Below, piece after piece: positions 17,509-27,936 of a stretch of DNA of 64,000 nt. Made by a program: the position numbers and the translations under genes. Numbering within the stretch: the stretch's first letter is position 1; every line of letters starts with the position of its first letter. The notes beneath the pieces were generated by a model. That model saw nothing but the letters and a program-made list of their open reading frames with translations. It was not told the DNA's origin and did no database searches. The DNA comes from Bacteroidales bacterium (lineage in GTDB: Bacteria > Bacteroidota > Bacteroidia > Bacteroidales > UBA932): NCBI GenBank assembly GCA_017626555.1, contig JAGAIM010000003.1, positions 124,001-188,000 of the forward strand, in the 5' to 3' direction.

Positions 17509-18882
17509 TTAGAGTCTCTCAAGTTTCACAGTGAAATGACGCATCAGTTCGGTCTCCCATACGATCTTCACACCGCGTGTGATCTCGTGACGACGGTCAT
17601 AAACGTTCTTGAGCGCTGCTGCGATCACGTCCATATGGTTGTTGGTATAAACGCGGCGAGCAATGCAGAGACGGAGAAGGTCAAGACCTCCGAAACGGTT
17701 CTCACGGGTCACAGGATCACGGTCAGCGAGGATGTATCCGATCTCACAGCCACGTACACCAGCCTCGATGTAGAGTTCGATAGCGAGGGTCTGTGCAGGG
17801 AACTCTTCCTTTGGAACCTGATCAAGAACACGGTCAGCGTCAACGAAGAGAGCGTGACCACCTACAGGACGCTGATAAGGAATGCCGTACTCATCGAGTT
17901 TTGCAGCAAGGTACTGCACCTGGCGGATACGAGTCTCGATAGTCTCGAGTTCTGTGTTCTCGTCTAGACCCACAGCAAGAGCAGCCATATCACGACCGTT
18001 CATACCACCGTATGTAAGGAAGCCCTCGAATGGGATACAATATTTCTTCGCACCCTCGTACCAGTCCTCGTGACGTGTAGCGATGAAACCACCCATATTA
18101 ACGAGACCGTCCTTCTTTGATGACATTGTCATACCGTCTGCATACGAGAACATCTCCTTGCAGATCTCCTTGATGCTCTTGTCAGCATAACCTTCCTCAC
18201 GAGTGCGGATGAAGTATGCGTTCTCAACGAAACGTGCAGAGTCGAAGATCACGCGCTTGCCATATTTGTCAGCGATGGCGCGAACTTCACGAAGGTTCTG
18301 CATAGATACAGGCTGTCCTCCGGCTGTGTTGTTGGTGATTGTAACGATGATGAAAGGAACAAGTTCAGCCTTCTCAGCAAGCACCTTCTCGAGTTTCTTA
18401 GGATCCACATTACCCTTGAAAGGAACTTCGAGTTGAGTGTCCTTAGCCTCATCAACTGTGCAGTCAACAGCAAATGCCTTGCGGCTCTCGATATGACCCT
18501 TTGTGGTGTCGAAGTGCGAGTTGCCCGGTACAATCGCATCAGCCTTCACAAGGTGACTGAAAAGAACGTTCTCAGCAGCACGGCCCTGGTGAGTAGGGAT
18601 CACATATTCAAAACCTGTGATCTTTGTGATAGTATCCTTCAACTGGAAGAAAGATGCTGATCCAGCATAACTCTCGTCACCCATCATCATAGCAGCCCAC
18701 TGACGGTCGCTCATTGCGCCTGTACCAGAGTCAGTAAGACAGTCGATATAGACCTGGTCTGACTTGAGTTGGAAGAGGTTGTAATCCGCTTCCTTGATCC
18801 ACTGTTCGCGCTCCTCGCGTGTGCTCTTGCGAAGAGGTTCCACCATCTTGATCTTCCACGATTCTGCAAAAGGTAATTCCAT
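17509..18882 (-). CDS. tnaA: tryptophanase
   Basis: 457 residues, standard length. This PLP enzyme splits tryptophan into indole, pyruvate and ammonia in the cytoplasm. Motifs: YIDCLTDSGTGAMSDRQWAA near the N-terminus, PTHQGRAAENVL, FDSARFVENAYFI, and the PLP-lysine region MTMSSKKDG (Lys256/257). No tnaB permease and no obvious tnaC-type leader peptide are adjacent. A dedicated promoter lies in the 91-bp gap after the GH97 gene. Confidence 0.97.
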   Translation of the reverse strand: MELPFAESWKIKMVEPLRKSTREEREQWIKEADYNLFQLKSDQVYIDCLTDSGTGAMSDRQWAAMMMGDESYAGSASFFQLKDTITKITGFEYVIPTHQGRAAENVLFSHLVKADAIVPGNSHFDTTKGHIESRKAFAVDCTVDEAKDTQLEVPFKGNVDPKKLEKVLAEKAELVPFIIVTITNNTAGGQPVSMQNLREVRAIADKYGKRVIFDSARFVENAYFIRTREEGYADKSIKEICKEMFSYADGMTMSSKKDGLVNMGGFIATRHEDWYEGAKKYCIPFEGFLTYGGMNGRDMAALAVGLDENTELETIETRIRQVQYLAAKLDEYGIPYQRPVGGHALFVDADRVLDQVPKEEFPAQTLAIELYIEAGVRGCEIGYILADRDPVTRENRFGGLDLLRLCIARRVYTNNHMDVIAAALKNVYDRRHEITRGVKIVWETELMRHFTVKLERL

Positions 18883-18934
18883 AATTATTTATTTTTAGAC
18901 GTTATTGATTATGATTTTTCTTGAATACAACCTT

Positions 18935-18967
18935 CAAAGGTAATGATTTTTAATAAAACTACATCAA
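18935..18967 (-). promoter_or_regulatory. promoter of tnaA
   Basis: On the minus strand TACCTTTG (18935-18942) matches TAnnTTTG, with TTG (18965-18967) 22 bp upstream. Transcription would start near 18928, giving a leader of about 45 bases. Confidence 0.55.
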
Positions 18968-18973
18968 TTCATT

Positions 18974-20980
18974 TTAAAATTCCTTCTCTACCACCTCTGT
19001 AATCTTTGCTACAAATCCGCCACCCGGCGCCATAGTTATCTTCAAAAGCCTGTCGGCAGGAAGGTCTATCACCTCCTTGCGGTAGTCGCAGGCTGCACGG
19101 TCGGCATTGACACCGTCCCTGTAGAGTTCCACTTTATAGTCTCCCTCAGGAAGGAAACTCAGGTCGAGGGTCATTTCGCGGGCGTTCCAGTCGGTCATTG
19201 CACCAACATACCAGTCCAGACCGCTGCGGCGTGCAATTGCTATATATTCACCGACCTTTCCGTCAAGGCCTCGGGTTTCGTCCCAAATTTCAGGAACAGA
19301 GGCTATGAAGTCCGTACATTCCTTTTCCTTCATATAATTGGAAGGAGAGTCGCAGAGCATATTGAGAGGAGAGTCAAATACCACATACTCAGCGAGTTGT
19401 CGGCAACGTGTACCTTGGCTCATTGCCTCGGAATTGACCGGACGGTAATTTCCGCGAGCGGCATTGCGCATTGCACCCTGAGTGTAATCCATCGGGCCGG
19501 CCATCATACGGATGTACGGCACTGTAACATCGTAAGTAACCTGATCGACATCCTCCTTCGACCATTTCATCTGTTCAAGGCCGTGAACGCCTTCATAATT
19601 CACCACATTAGGATATGTCCTGTGAAGACCGGTCGGCTTGTATGTGCCGTGGAAATCTACCATCATTCCATATTTTGCCGCAGTCTGGGCAGCACGACGG
19701 TGGAAATCGACCATAATCTGATCGTCACGATCCATAAAATCTATCTTGAAGCCCTTGATACCCATCTTCGAATAGTATTCGCACACCTTTTCCATATCAC
19801 GGTCAAAAGCCCTATATCCTGCCCACAGAATCAAGCCTACATTACGCTCGGAAGCATATTCAGCAAGCATTTCTACATCTATCTCAGGTACAACATTGAA
19901 CAAATCGGCTTCTCCTGTCACAGCCCAGCCCTCATCGAGGATCACATACTCGATACCGTTTGCTGAAGCAAAATCTATATAATACTTATACGTATCATTA
20001 TTGATTCCTGACTTGAAGTCCACACCATAAAGATTCCACGCATTCCACCAGTCCCAGGCCACCTTGCCAGGCTTAACCCAACTCCAATCAGCCTCTGCAG
20101 CAGGAGTGGCCAGACAATATACCATATCATTATCAGCCATCTGCACATCATTTTCAGACACAGCAACAATCCTCCAAGGGAAGGATTCTCCGCCCTCACA
20201 CTTGGCAATATACGGCTCTCGGCTCTGAACCTCCATCTGGAGATTGTTGTGACCTCCCTGCTTCACTTCCTTCGGATATGGTGCGAACACACCGTCAAGA
20301 GTGTTGTCTGCATTGCCATTGTAGAGATACATTCCGGGATAATTCATAAGATCCGCCTCAGTTATGACTATCTTCTTTCCTCCAGGACCGTCAACCATAA
20401 GAGGAAGGAATGCAAGCCTATCCTTGTTCCACTCTGAAAGCGGAGTATAGGAATAGGTATTTTCAAATGAGTTATAATACTGACTATCAAGGGTTTCAGT
20501 ATGCTGACACACGTATGCCGCCCACATATTCCAGTCCTGGGCGAAATTGAAATCAGCCATTTCCATCTCCACCTGAGACGGCTCCTTCAGATGAGACACA
20601 AATCTATAGGCCATTCCGTCGTCATACGCCCTGAAGATGACTGAAAACTTCTTGAATTTCAAGGTCATTTCATTGAATTCATCCTTCACCTCAGCCTTCT
20701 TGTACATAAAAGCAGGAATCGTCGAACTTACACTTCTGCGGCTCACCTTCTTTACCGGCTGAATACCGCCGAATACGGTGCCGTCTGTCATATACATACC
20801 CAGATGAGAATCCTTCATCAGAAGATCTCCTCCGTGAGTCAGGGTGTATGAAATCCCTTCTCCTGCTTCAACATATACGGACAGTTTTCCGTCAGGTGAT
20901 TTCAATTCATAGTTCTTCGGTGCAGCAAATGCAGATACTGCGATGAGAAGTGCTGCGAATGTGGTCATCAGTCTATACAT
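18974..20980 (-). CDS. GH97 family glycoside hydrolase
   Basis: 668 residues from ATG 20980 (MYRLMTTFAALLIAVSAFAA), preferred over 21010 because the signal peptide starts here. The N-terminal beta-sandwich (about 25-260) is followed by a TIM barrel with WAAYVCQHTETLDSQYYNSF, YVILDEGWAV and GIKGFKIDFMDRDDQ. The Asp in IDFMDRDDQ sits where retaining GH97 alpha-galactosidases have their nucleophile, as opposed to the inverting SusB type; that placement is from memory. Secreted, probably periplasmic. Likely substrate: alpha-galactosides or alpha-glucosides. With the mannan locus and galK/galM in this window, galactose release would fit, but it is not in their operon. Confidence 0.88.
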   Translation of the reverse strand: MYRLMTTFAALLIAVSAFAAPKNYELKSPDGKLSVYVEAGEGISYTLTHGGDLLMKDSHLGMYMTDGTVFGGIQPVKKVSRRSVSSTIPAFMYKKAEVKDEFNEMTLKFKKFSVIFRAYDDGMAYRFVSHLKEPSQVEMEMADFNFAQDWNMWAAYVCQHTETLDSQYYNSFENTYSYTPLSEWNKDRLAFLPLMVDGPGGKKIVITEADLMNYPGMYLYNGNADNTLDGVFAPYPKEVKQGGHNNLQMEVQSREPYIAKCEGGESFPWRIVAVSENDVQMADNDMVYCLATPAAEADWSWVKPGKVAWDWWNAWNLYGVDFKSGINNDTYKYYIDFASANGIEYVILDEGWAVTGEADLFNVVPEIDVEMLAEYASERNVGLILWAGYRAFDRDMEKVCEYYSKMGIKGFKIDFMDRDDQIMVDFHRRAAQTAAKYGMMVDFHGTYKPTGLHRTYPNVVNYEGVHGLEQMKWSKEDVDQVTYDVTVPYIRMMAGPMDYTQGAMRNAARGNYRPVNSEAMSQGTRCRQLAEYVVFDSPLNMLCDSPSNYMKEKECTDFIASVPEIWDETRGLDGKVGEYIAIARRSGLDWYVGAMTDWNAREMTLDLSFLPEGDYKVELYRDGVNADRAACDYRKEVIDLPADRLLKITMAPGGGFVAKITEVVEKEF

Positions 20981-20996
20981 AACATCTTTTATTATG

Positions 20997-21038
20997 AAGT
21001 GGTGATACAAAAAACGGTAATTTCTTGTATCACCGCTT
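20997..21038. terminator. terminator after mutS
   Basis: A 14-bp stem with one mismatch (20997-21010 with 21025-21038) ends 2 bp from the mutS stop codon, with A/T runs in its loop and flank. Confidence 0.65.
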
Positions 21039-21039
21039 T

Positions 21040-23661
21040 CTATATGCCAAGTTGTTCCTTCATAGATCGCAACAAATCGAAGGCCTGAAGCGGAGTCATA
21101 TTGTTAAGATCGGCCTTGTCAAGTTCGTCCTTGAGGGAGGAGAGAAGAGGGTCTTCCAACTGGAAGAACGAAAGTTGGAGAGAGCCATCACTCTCGACAC
21201 GGCCTTCACGGATGTTGTGAGGCTTGACCTTCTTCGTCTTGACTGGAGTGCCGGACTCGAGCGAAGCAAGAGTCTTCTCGGCTGATTCCAGCACCTGCTT
21301 AGGCATACCGGCCATCCTGGCTACGTGCAGACCGAAACTATGAGCGACACCGCCCTCCATAAGTTTTCTAAGGAATATAACATTCCTGCCCACTTCCTTG
21401 ACTGCAATATGGAAGTTCTTCACACGGTCATATATTTCCTCCAGATCGTTAAGTTCGTGATAATGAGTAGCAAACAACGTCTTTGCACCGTCGCCATACT
21501 CGTGGATATATTCCACTATAGCACGCGCAATGGACATTCCGTCGTATGTCGATGTTCCTCGTCCGATCTCATCCAGAAGCACAAGCGAACGGGATGATAG
21601 ATTATGCAGGATCATCGAAGTCTCGAGCATCTCAACCATAAATGTCGATTCTCCGCGGGATATGTTGTCTGATGCACCGACGCGCGTGAATATCTTGTCG
21701 CAATATCCTATTTCTGCAGAGGAAGCAGGAACAAACGAACCTATCTGTGCCATCAGAACTATAAGGGCAGTCTGGCGCAGGAGAGCCGATTTTCCGGCCA
21801 TATTCGGACCGGTCAGAATTATTATCTGCTGATTCTTGTTATCGAGATATATGTCGTTCGGCACGAATTCCTCCCCGACCTGCATCATCGTTTCAATGAC
21901 AGGATGACGCCCCTGCTTTATATCTATGACATTGCTGTCGTTCATCTTAGGACGGCAATATCTGTTGGAGACCGCAAGATCGGCGAATCCGCTCAGAACG
22001 TCCAGACGGGCAAGAATGCGGCAATTCTTCTGTATTATGGAAATATTGGCTTGAATCCTTCCGACAAGTTCCGCATATATCTGAGCCTCAAGGGCATATA
22101 TTCTTTCTTCCGCTCCGAGTATCTTCTGTTCATACTCCTTCAATTCCTCTGTGATATATCTCTCGGCATTGACCAAAGTCTGCTTTCTGATCCATTCCGC
22201 GGGGACACTGTCCTTGTATGTGTTGCGCACTTCGAGATAGTAGCCGAAGACATTGTTGAAGCCTATCTTCAGAGACGTTATGCCGGTTCTTTCTATCTCG
22301 CGCTGCTGCACTTCCAGAAGATAATCCTTCCCGTGACGCGCTATCTTTCGCAATTCATCCAGTTCTTCATTCACGCCACTGGCAATAACATCGCCTTTGC
22401 CAAGTTGCGAAGCAGTTTCCGGATGCATAGTATTTCCCAGATATTCCAGAAGTCCGGCGCAGTCACCCATATTGTCTAACAGGTCGTCCAGGGCACCGAC
22501 TTTTGAGCGACATAACCTGATTATCGGATCGGTCTGGCTCAGGCCTCGGCGAAGTTGCATCACTTCACGAGGCATAATCTTGCCGGCTGCTGCGCGTGAG
22601 ATGATTCGTTCAAGATCACCGACATCACCTATCATTGTCTGGAGACGGGCCAGATCATCCTGATTATCAACAAAATGCTGAACCACAGCATATCTGTCTT
22701 CCAGTTCCTTCAGATCCATCACCGGCATCGCCAGCCAGGTACGGAGCATACGGGCTCCCATCGGAGACGAACACTTGTCCATAACCTCGACAAGTGATGT
22801 ACCCTCTTTCCCTGCCGTAGATGTGAATATTTCCAGATTGCGGAATGTAAACCGGTCCATCCATACAAAGGCACCCTCATCAATGCGGGATATTGAACAT
22901 ATATTTGTAAGTTCCTTATGCTGAGTCTGTTCCAGATATATAAGCAAGGCTCCGGCAGAGGTTATACCGAGAGGGAAATTATCGATGGCAAATCCTTTCA
23001 GGGAGTCAACGTGCAACTGTCTCTTGAGTTTTTCCACAGAACTGTCATAGACAAAAGCCCATTCCTCCAGAGTCGAGACATAATAATGATCGCCATATCT
23101 TTCCTTTGTACCCTTTTCATACCCCCTTGGTACGAGAAGTTCCTTCGGAGCGAACGAACTAAGGAGCGTCCCGATATAATCGAGACTGCCTTCTGCCACT
23201 TGGAATGTACCTGTAGAGACATCCAGAAAGGCCACGCCACACCTGTCCTTGTGGAATGTAAGACCTGCTATATAGTTATGTTCTTTCTGCTCGAGAAGTT
23301 GTTCATTGAAGGCTATGCCGGGAGTAACCAGTTCAGTGATACCTCTCTTGACGATCTTTTTGGTCAGTTTAGGATCTTCCAGTTGATCACATACTGCCAC
23401 TTTGTATCCTGCACGGACAAGTCTCGGAAGATATGTTTCGAGTGAATGATATGGGAATCCGGCCATCGGGATTGCTCCAGGGGTGGCACTGGAACGCTTT
23501 GTGAGCACGATTCCAAGCACTTTGCTGGCCGTAAGGGCATCATCGCCGTATGTTTCGTAGAAGTCGCCGCACCTGAAAAGAAGCACTGCCTCCGGATGCT
23601 CCGCCTTCACGGCGAAGAACTGCTTCATCATCGGTGTTTCGGTCGGTTTCTGAGTTGCCAT
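21040..23661 (-). CDS. mutS: DNA mismatch repair protein MutS
   Basis: 873 residues, usual MutS length. It recognises mismatches and recruits MutL. Order: mismatch-binding domain with the Phe-x-Glu motif (LLFRCGDFYETYGDD, residues about 28-42), connector, lever and clamp domains, then the ABC-type ATPase. The ATPase has Walker A GPNMAGKSALLRQ (about 615-627), the STFMVEM signature, Walker B LVLLDEIGRGTSTYDGMSIA and the FATHYHEL loop. The short C-terminal tail (residues about 800-873) ends in a dimerisation-like helix. Divergent from the glycosyltransferase at 23896. Confidence 0.98.
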   Translation of the reverse strand: MATQKPTETPMMKQFFAVKAEHPEAVLLFRCGDFYETYGDDALTASKVLGIVLTKRSSATPGAIPMAGFPYHSLETYLPRLVRAGYKVAVCDQLEDPKLTKKIVKRGITELVTPGIAFNEQLLEQKEHNYIAGLTFHKDRCGVAFLDVSTGTFQVAEGSLDYIGTLLSSFAPKELLVPRGYEKGTKERYGDHYYVSTLEEWAFVYDSSVEKLKRQLHVDSLKGFAIDNFPLGITSAGALLIYLEQTQHKELTNICSISRIDEGAFVWMDRFTFRNLEIFTSTAGKEGTSLVEVMDKCSSPMGARMLRTWLAMPVMDLKELEDRYAVVQHFVDNQDDLARLQTMIGDVGDLERIISRAAAGKIMPREVMQLRRGLSQTDPIIRLCRSKVGALDDLLDNMGDCAGLLEYLGNTMHPETASQLGKGDVIASGVNEELDELRKIARHGKDYLLEVQQREIERTGITSLKIGFNNVFGYYLEVRNTYKDSVPAEWIRKQTLVNAERYITEELKEYEQKILGAEERIYALEAQIYAELVGRIQANISIIQKNCRILARLDVLSGFADLAVSNRYCRPKMNDSNVIDIKQGRHPVIETMMQVGEEFVPNDIYLDNKNQQIIILTGPNMAGKSALLRQTALIVLMAQIGSFVPASSAEIGYCDKIFTRVGASDNISRGESTFMVEMLETSMILHNLSSRSLVLLDEIGRGTSTYDGMSIARAIVEYIHEYGDGAKTLFATHYHELNDLEEIYDRVKNFHIAVKEVGRNVIFLRKLMEGGVAHSFGLHVARMAGMPKQVLESAEKTLASLESGTPVKTKKVKPHNIREGRVESDGSLQLSFFQLEDPLLSSLKDELDKADLNNMTPLQAFDLLRSMKEQLGI

Positions 23662-23880
23662 AATATGATAGTTTTATGATATTCTGCGCTTAAAAACGCA
23701 ATCAGGCAAATTTACTGATTTTATCCGAAAAAGAAAAGGCACAACAGCATCAGAAGACGATCCCCTGACATTCAGCCACTTACCCACTCTGCGTGCTCCC
23801 CTTTTACCGGCACGCAGTTGCTGTAAATGCTTCATATTCACCGCATTAGCCTCCACCTTCCGATGTTCGGAGATTTTATG

Positions 23881-23888
23881 TATATTTG
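23881..23888 (+). promoter_or_regulatory. -7 element just before the glycosyltransferase start
   Basis: TATATTTG matches TAnnTTTG exactly and ends 7 bp before ATG 23896. Transcription would start at or within a few bases of the start codon, predicting a nearly leaderless mRNA. Confidence 0.5.
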
Positions 23889-23895
23889 CAGGATT

Positions 23896-25218
23896 ATGAA
23901 AAGGGTGCTGATCATATCATATTATTGGCCGCCTACCGGTGGTTCGGGGGTACAGCGATGGGTGAAATTCGCAAAATACCTTCCGGAAGAGGGTTGGCAG
24001 CCGGTGATATATACTCCGGAGAATCCAGAGCAACTGGCCGTGGATGCATCATTGGAAGCGGAAGTGCCGGCAGAGGCCGAGGTTATAAAGAGGCATATCA
24101 TAGAGCCGTATGAACTGTACAAGAAGGTTCTTCGAAAATCGGGACACAGCAAGGAGGCCGTAGAGGTGAATCCGGTCAACGCCCAGAACAAGTCCTTCCT
24201 CCAGAAAGCCGCTATGTGGGTCAGGGGCAATTTTTTCCGTCCGGATCCACGTTGCCTCTGGATCGGACCATCAGTGCGATATCTCAAGAAATATCTTGAG
24301 GAGCATCCTGTAGATCTGATTGTGAGCACAGGACCTCCGCAGTCGATGCATTTGATAGGTCTTCGATTGGCACGCGAAACCGGACTTCCGTGGGTGGCAG
24401 ATTTTCGGGATCCTTGGACGAAAATATTCTATTTCAAGCACTTGCAGATGACCAAGGCGACCGAAAGATGGCACGGGAAAATGGAAAAGAAAGTGCTTGA
24501 CGAGGCTTCGGCAGTTGTTGCCGTATCCCCTCTGGTGCAGCAGGAGTTCCAGGCTATGACCGATACTCCGGTGGAACTTATAACCAACGGGTTCGACGAG
24601 TGCGATTTCCCTTCTGAAAAGGATATCGAAGCATACGGGGGGCCGGACAAGGATTTTACAATAACGCATACCGGACTGTTCGCTGCAGACGGCAATCCTA
24701 CAGTGCTCTGGGATGTGCTTGCGGATAAATGCCAGGCAGATGAAGATTTCAGGAAAAGGCTGAAGATCAGATTGGTAGGAAAGACTGACGAGCAGATCAT
24801 CAGGGCTCTTGAAGAAAGAGGATTGAAGGATATGCTGGAAGATATGGGTTATCAGCCCCATCAGGTGGCCGTGCAGGAGCAGAGAAGTGCATCTGTACTC
24901 ATCCTTCCACTGAGAAAGGAGCCTGAATACAAGGCCGTGCTCCCAGGTAAACTTTTTGAATATCTGGCTTCATACAGGCCTGTGCTCGGAATAGGTCAGA
25001 GGGACGGAGCGATGGCTATGATCCTTAATGAGACCCAGACCGGAAGAGTTATCGGTTGGGAAGATAAGGAAGGCATATCGGAATATATCGAACAGTGCTG
25101 GAAGAAACATCTTGAGGGAAGACTCACGATCGAAGGAGGCGATATTTCGCGCTTCACCCGACGCAGCACTACCCGACAGATGGCCGGACTTTTTGACAGA
25201 CTTACATCTCATCCGTAA
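23896..25218 (+). CDS. glycosyltransferase, GT4-like
   Basis: 440 residues from ATG 23896 (MKRVLIISYYWPPTGGSGVQ), chosen over 23827 because of the promoter and the typical GT4 opening. N-terminal Rossmann domain with YYWPPTGGSGVQR and WVADFRDPW; C-terminal domain with VEKA-like LVGKTDEQII and PLRKEPEYKAVLPGKLFEYL, the nucleotide-sugar contact region. It transfers a sugar from a nucleotide donor, most likely for cell-surface glycans; donor and acceptor are unknown. A hairpin spanning its stop codon separates it from the YfhO-like gene. Confidence 0.85.
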   Translation: MKRVLIISYYWPPTGGSGVQRWVKFAKYLPEEGWQPVIYTPENPEQLAVDASLEAEVPAEAEVIKRHIIEPYELYKKVLRKSGHSKEAVEVNPVNAQNKSFLQKAAMWVRGNFFRPDPRCLWIGPSVRYLKKYLEEHPVDLIVSTGPPQSMHLIGLRLARETGLPWVADFRDPWTKIFYFKHLQMTKATERWHGKMEKKVLDEASAVVAVSPLVQQEFQAMTDTPVELITNGFDECDFPSEKDIEAYGGPDKDFTITHTGLFAADGNPTVLWDVLADKCQADEDFRKRLKIRLVGKTDEQIIRALEERGLKDMLEDMGYQPHQVAVQEQRSASVLILPLRKEPEYKAVLPGKLFEYLASYRPVLGIGQRDGAMAMILNETQTGRVIGWEDKEGISEYIEQCWKKHLEGRLTIEGGDISRFTRRSTTRQMAGLFDRLTSHP

Positions 25219-25237
25219 AACAGTCCTTTTTACGGAT
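25210..25237. terminator. terminator overlapping the glycosyltransferase stop
   Basis: Perfect 11-bp stem (25210-25220 with 25227-25237) with a 6-base loop. The TAA stop lies in its left arm and the ATG at 25236 in its right arm, which argues for starting the next gene at 25260. Confidence 0.65.
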
Positions 25238-25259
25238 GGCAATAGAACAGATAAAAAAT

Positions 25260-27914
25260 ATGAATAAAGAAGTATTGAAGAAGATCGGAATCTACGCAGG
25301 CATTTTCCTGCTTTTTGTCGTACTGGCTTACGGATACACTCCTCAGGTGCTGGACGGTAAGATTGTGAATCAGAGCGATATAGCATCGTGGAAAGGTATG
25401 GCTAACGAGGCTATGACTTTCAATAAGGCCAATCCGGACGACCCTACAGCCTGGACGAATTCGATGTTCGGAGGTATGCCTACGACTGCCACTATCGACA
25501 GTTTCGATGGAGACTGGACTGACCATATATATGATTTCCTTCTCACAGGAAAGCGTCCGGCAAGTTATTTCCTTCTTGCCTTGATTGGAGGATTTCTTCT
25601 TATGCTTTCGATGGGGACAAGCAAGGTGATTGCAGTGGCCGGTGCCATCGCTATCGCTTTCTGTTCGTACAATATGCAGATCATCCAGGTGGGACATAAC
25701 ACCAAAATGCAGGCAATCGCCTATTTCCCGTGGGTGCTGGCAGGGGTCATTTTCACATATCGTGCGGCAATGAGATCCCTCGACTCCTGGCTGCCTAAGA
25801 CAATCCTCGGAGCGACATTGTTTGCTTTTGCCCTCAGTATGCAGATAAAGGCCAATCACCCTCAGATTACATACTATCTCGCAATAGTAATATTCGCATA
25901 CGCTATAGGGCTTCTTATTTACCTGTGTATCAGGAGAAAAGATCTGCTGAAACGTTTCTTTGCCGCATCGGCTCTTCTTCTGGTGGTGGGATGTATAGGC
26001 ATAGCGACAAATGCCAACAAACTGATTCCGACATACGAATATTCTGCTTATACTATGCGTGGCGGATCTGAACTTTCATCAGACAGCGACACGCATAATG
26101 ACAAGGGACTGGATCTGGAATATGCCACTGCCTGGTCGTATGGCATCAATGAAATGCCGAACCTCCTGATCCCTAATTTCAACGGAGGAGCATCCTCCGG
26201 AGAACTGCCTCTGGATTCAGAGACTGGCGAACTTCTCAAAAGAGCCGGCCAGCCAAATCTCCGACAGACTATGAAACATCTGCCCCTTTACTGGGGTCCG
26301 CAGCCTTTCACGGCCGGTCCTATGTATATGGGAGCAATAACGATATTCCTTTTCGTCCTCGGTCTCATCCTCTGCAAAGGTCGCGAAAAATGGTGGCTTG
26401 TGGCAGCAACTGTCATCACTGTTTTTCTTGCCTGGGGCAATCATTTTATGTGGTTCACTAGACTATGGTTCGATTATGTTCCTATGTATAATAAATTCAG
26501 AACCGTATCTATGTCTCTGACCGCTCTCCAGGTGCTGCTTCCAATGCTGGGATTTTATGCTCTGGACAAGGTACTGAAGGAAAGATATGACAAGAAGGTA
26601 TTTATGAAGGCTGGCTATATAGCATACGGCATCACCGGAGGATTCTGTCTTCTGTGCGTCCTGATTCCTGGCATTGCAGGTACTTTCACAGGAGCATCGG
26701 ATGCAGGAATGAATGAAATGATCGTTGATGCTCTTGCCGCTGACCGTCAGACACTTATGACCAAGGATGCTCTCAGGTCACTGATTCTTGTCTCGGTAAT
26801 GTTCCTGCTGCTCATCTGGGCTTTCAAGACTCCTAAGCAGGATGCTGTCGGAAAGGATGGATCATTTGTACGAAAGGGCAGGATGAGCATCGTTGCTGTG
26901 GCCGTTGTGTTCCTCGTATGGATCGACCTGGTAAGTGTAGGCAAGAGATATCTCAACAAGAGCCATTTCATCACTCCGAAGGATTTCACCGCTCATTATG
27001 ACCCTCGTCCTGTGGATGAAATAATCCATCAGGATACCGATCTTGATTATCGTGTGCTCGATCTTAGCGTGAATACATTCAATGATGCGATACAGAGTTA
27101 CCATCACAAGTGCATCGGTGGCTACAGTCCGGTGAAGTTGCAGCGCTATCAGGATCTCATCGACAGATATATAACTGACGAAATCAGAGATATTTACGGA
27201 GCCGTTTCCGGAGCCGCTACAGTGCAGGAGGTGGAGAAAGCCCTTCCTGAGACAAAGGTAGTGTCGATGCTGAACGGAAAGTATATAATCCTTGACGGAA
27301 ATATTTCACCGGTAGTGAATCCTTATGCATACGGTAACTGCTGGTTCGTGTCTGATTATGTGCCTGCAGCCACTCCTGACGACGAAATCGCCCTTCTGGC
27401 CTCGACAGATCTGCATACCACTGCTGTCATAGGTGATGATTTCGCCTGGGCACAGGATGCAATACGTCCGATCGCTGACAATGCCGCTGAAACTGCCATT
27501 GCAAGCAGCGACGAGGCAACATCTTCACCGATTATCGAAATGACACACTATGCACCTAACGAACTCCGTTATTCATTCAGTACAGATGCAGAGCGCGCCG
27601 CAATATTCAGCGAGATATATTACCCTAAGGGCTGGAAGGCGTGGATAGAGCCTGCAGGAGGCTACGGGGAAGTGCGTAACGGACATTATCAGCCAAGCGC
27701 TGAAGGCCGTCCTGTCGAACTTTTCCGCGCAGACTGGATGCTCCGTGGAGCGATCATACCGGAAGGGGAAGGCCAACTCATTATGCGATTCGAGCCTGAA
27801 TCGTACCAACTTGGCGAAAACATCTCCCGCGCCAGTTCGATAGTTCTGATCCTGCTTCTGATCGGCTCGGCTGCCGGAATGATAATCTTCCGCCGAAAGA
27901 ACGGTGACGCATAA
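25260..27914 (+). CDS. YfhO-like polytopic membrane protein
   Basis: 884 residues from ATG 25260 (MNKEVLKKIGIYAGIFLLFV); ATG 25236 is inside a hairpin. About twelve membrane segments (starting near residue 10) surround a periplasmic loop. They are followed by a soluble C-terminal region (about 590-850) and a final helix (LILLLIGSAAGMIIFRRKN). Pattern and size fit YfhO/DUF6044-like proteins, considered GT-C-like and implicated in surface polymer glycosylation in other bacteria. QVGHNTKMQAIAYFPW and PMYMGAITIFLF are typical of the family as I know it. It follows a glycosyltransferase, which supports an envelope-glycan role. Confidence 0.78.
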   Translation: MNKEVLKKIGIYAGIFLLFVVLAYGYTPQVLDGKIVNQSDIASWKGMANEAMTFNKANPDDPTAWTNSMFGGMPTTATIDSFDGDWTDHIYDFLLTGKRPASYFLLALIGGFLLMLSMGTSKVIAVAGAIAIAFCSYNMQIIQVGHNTKMQAIAYFPWVLAGVIFTYRAAMRSLDSWLPKTILGATLFAFALSMQIKANHPQITYYLAIVIFAYAIGLLIYLCIRRKDLLKRFFAASALLLVVGCIGIATNANKLIPTYEYSAYTMRGGSELSSDSDTHNDKGLDLEYATAWSYGINEMPNLLIPNFNGGASSGELPLDSETGELLKRAGQPNLRQTMKHLPLYWGPQPFTAGPMYMGAITIFLFVLGLILCKGREKWWLVAATVITVFLAWGNHFMWFTRLWFDYVPMYNKFRTVSMSLTALQVLLPMLGFYALDKVLKERYDKKVFMKAGYIAYGITGGFCLLCVLIPGIAGTFTGASDAGMNEMIVDALAADRQTLMTKDALRSLILVSVMFLLLIWAFKTPKQDAVGKDGSFVRKGRMSIVAVAVVFLVWIDLVSVGKRYLNKSHFITPKDFTAHYDPRPVDEIIHQDTDLDYRVLDLSVNTFNDAIQSYHHKCIGGYSPVKLQRYQDLIDRYITDEIRDIYGAVSGAATVQEVEKALPETKVVSMLNGKYIILDGNISPVVNPYAYGNCWFVSDYVPAATPDDEIALLASTDLHTTAVIGDDFAWAQDAIRPIADNAAETAIASSDEATSSPIIEMTHYAPNELRYSFSTDAERAAIFSEIYYPKGWKAWIEPAGGYGEVRNGHYQPSAEGRPVELFRADWMLRGAIIPEGEGQLIMRFEPESYQLGENISRASSIVLILLLIGSAAGMIIFRRKNGDA

Positions 27915-27936
27915 AACACTGATATTCAACATATTC

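Noticed and set aside
23789-23817. Terminator between mutS and the glycosyltransferase
   Set aside because: An 8-bp stem is present but both genes point away from it, so no transcript is expected to end there.
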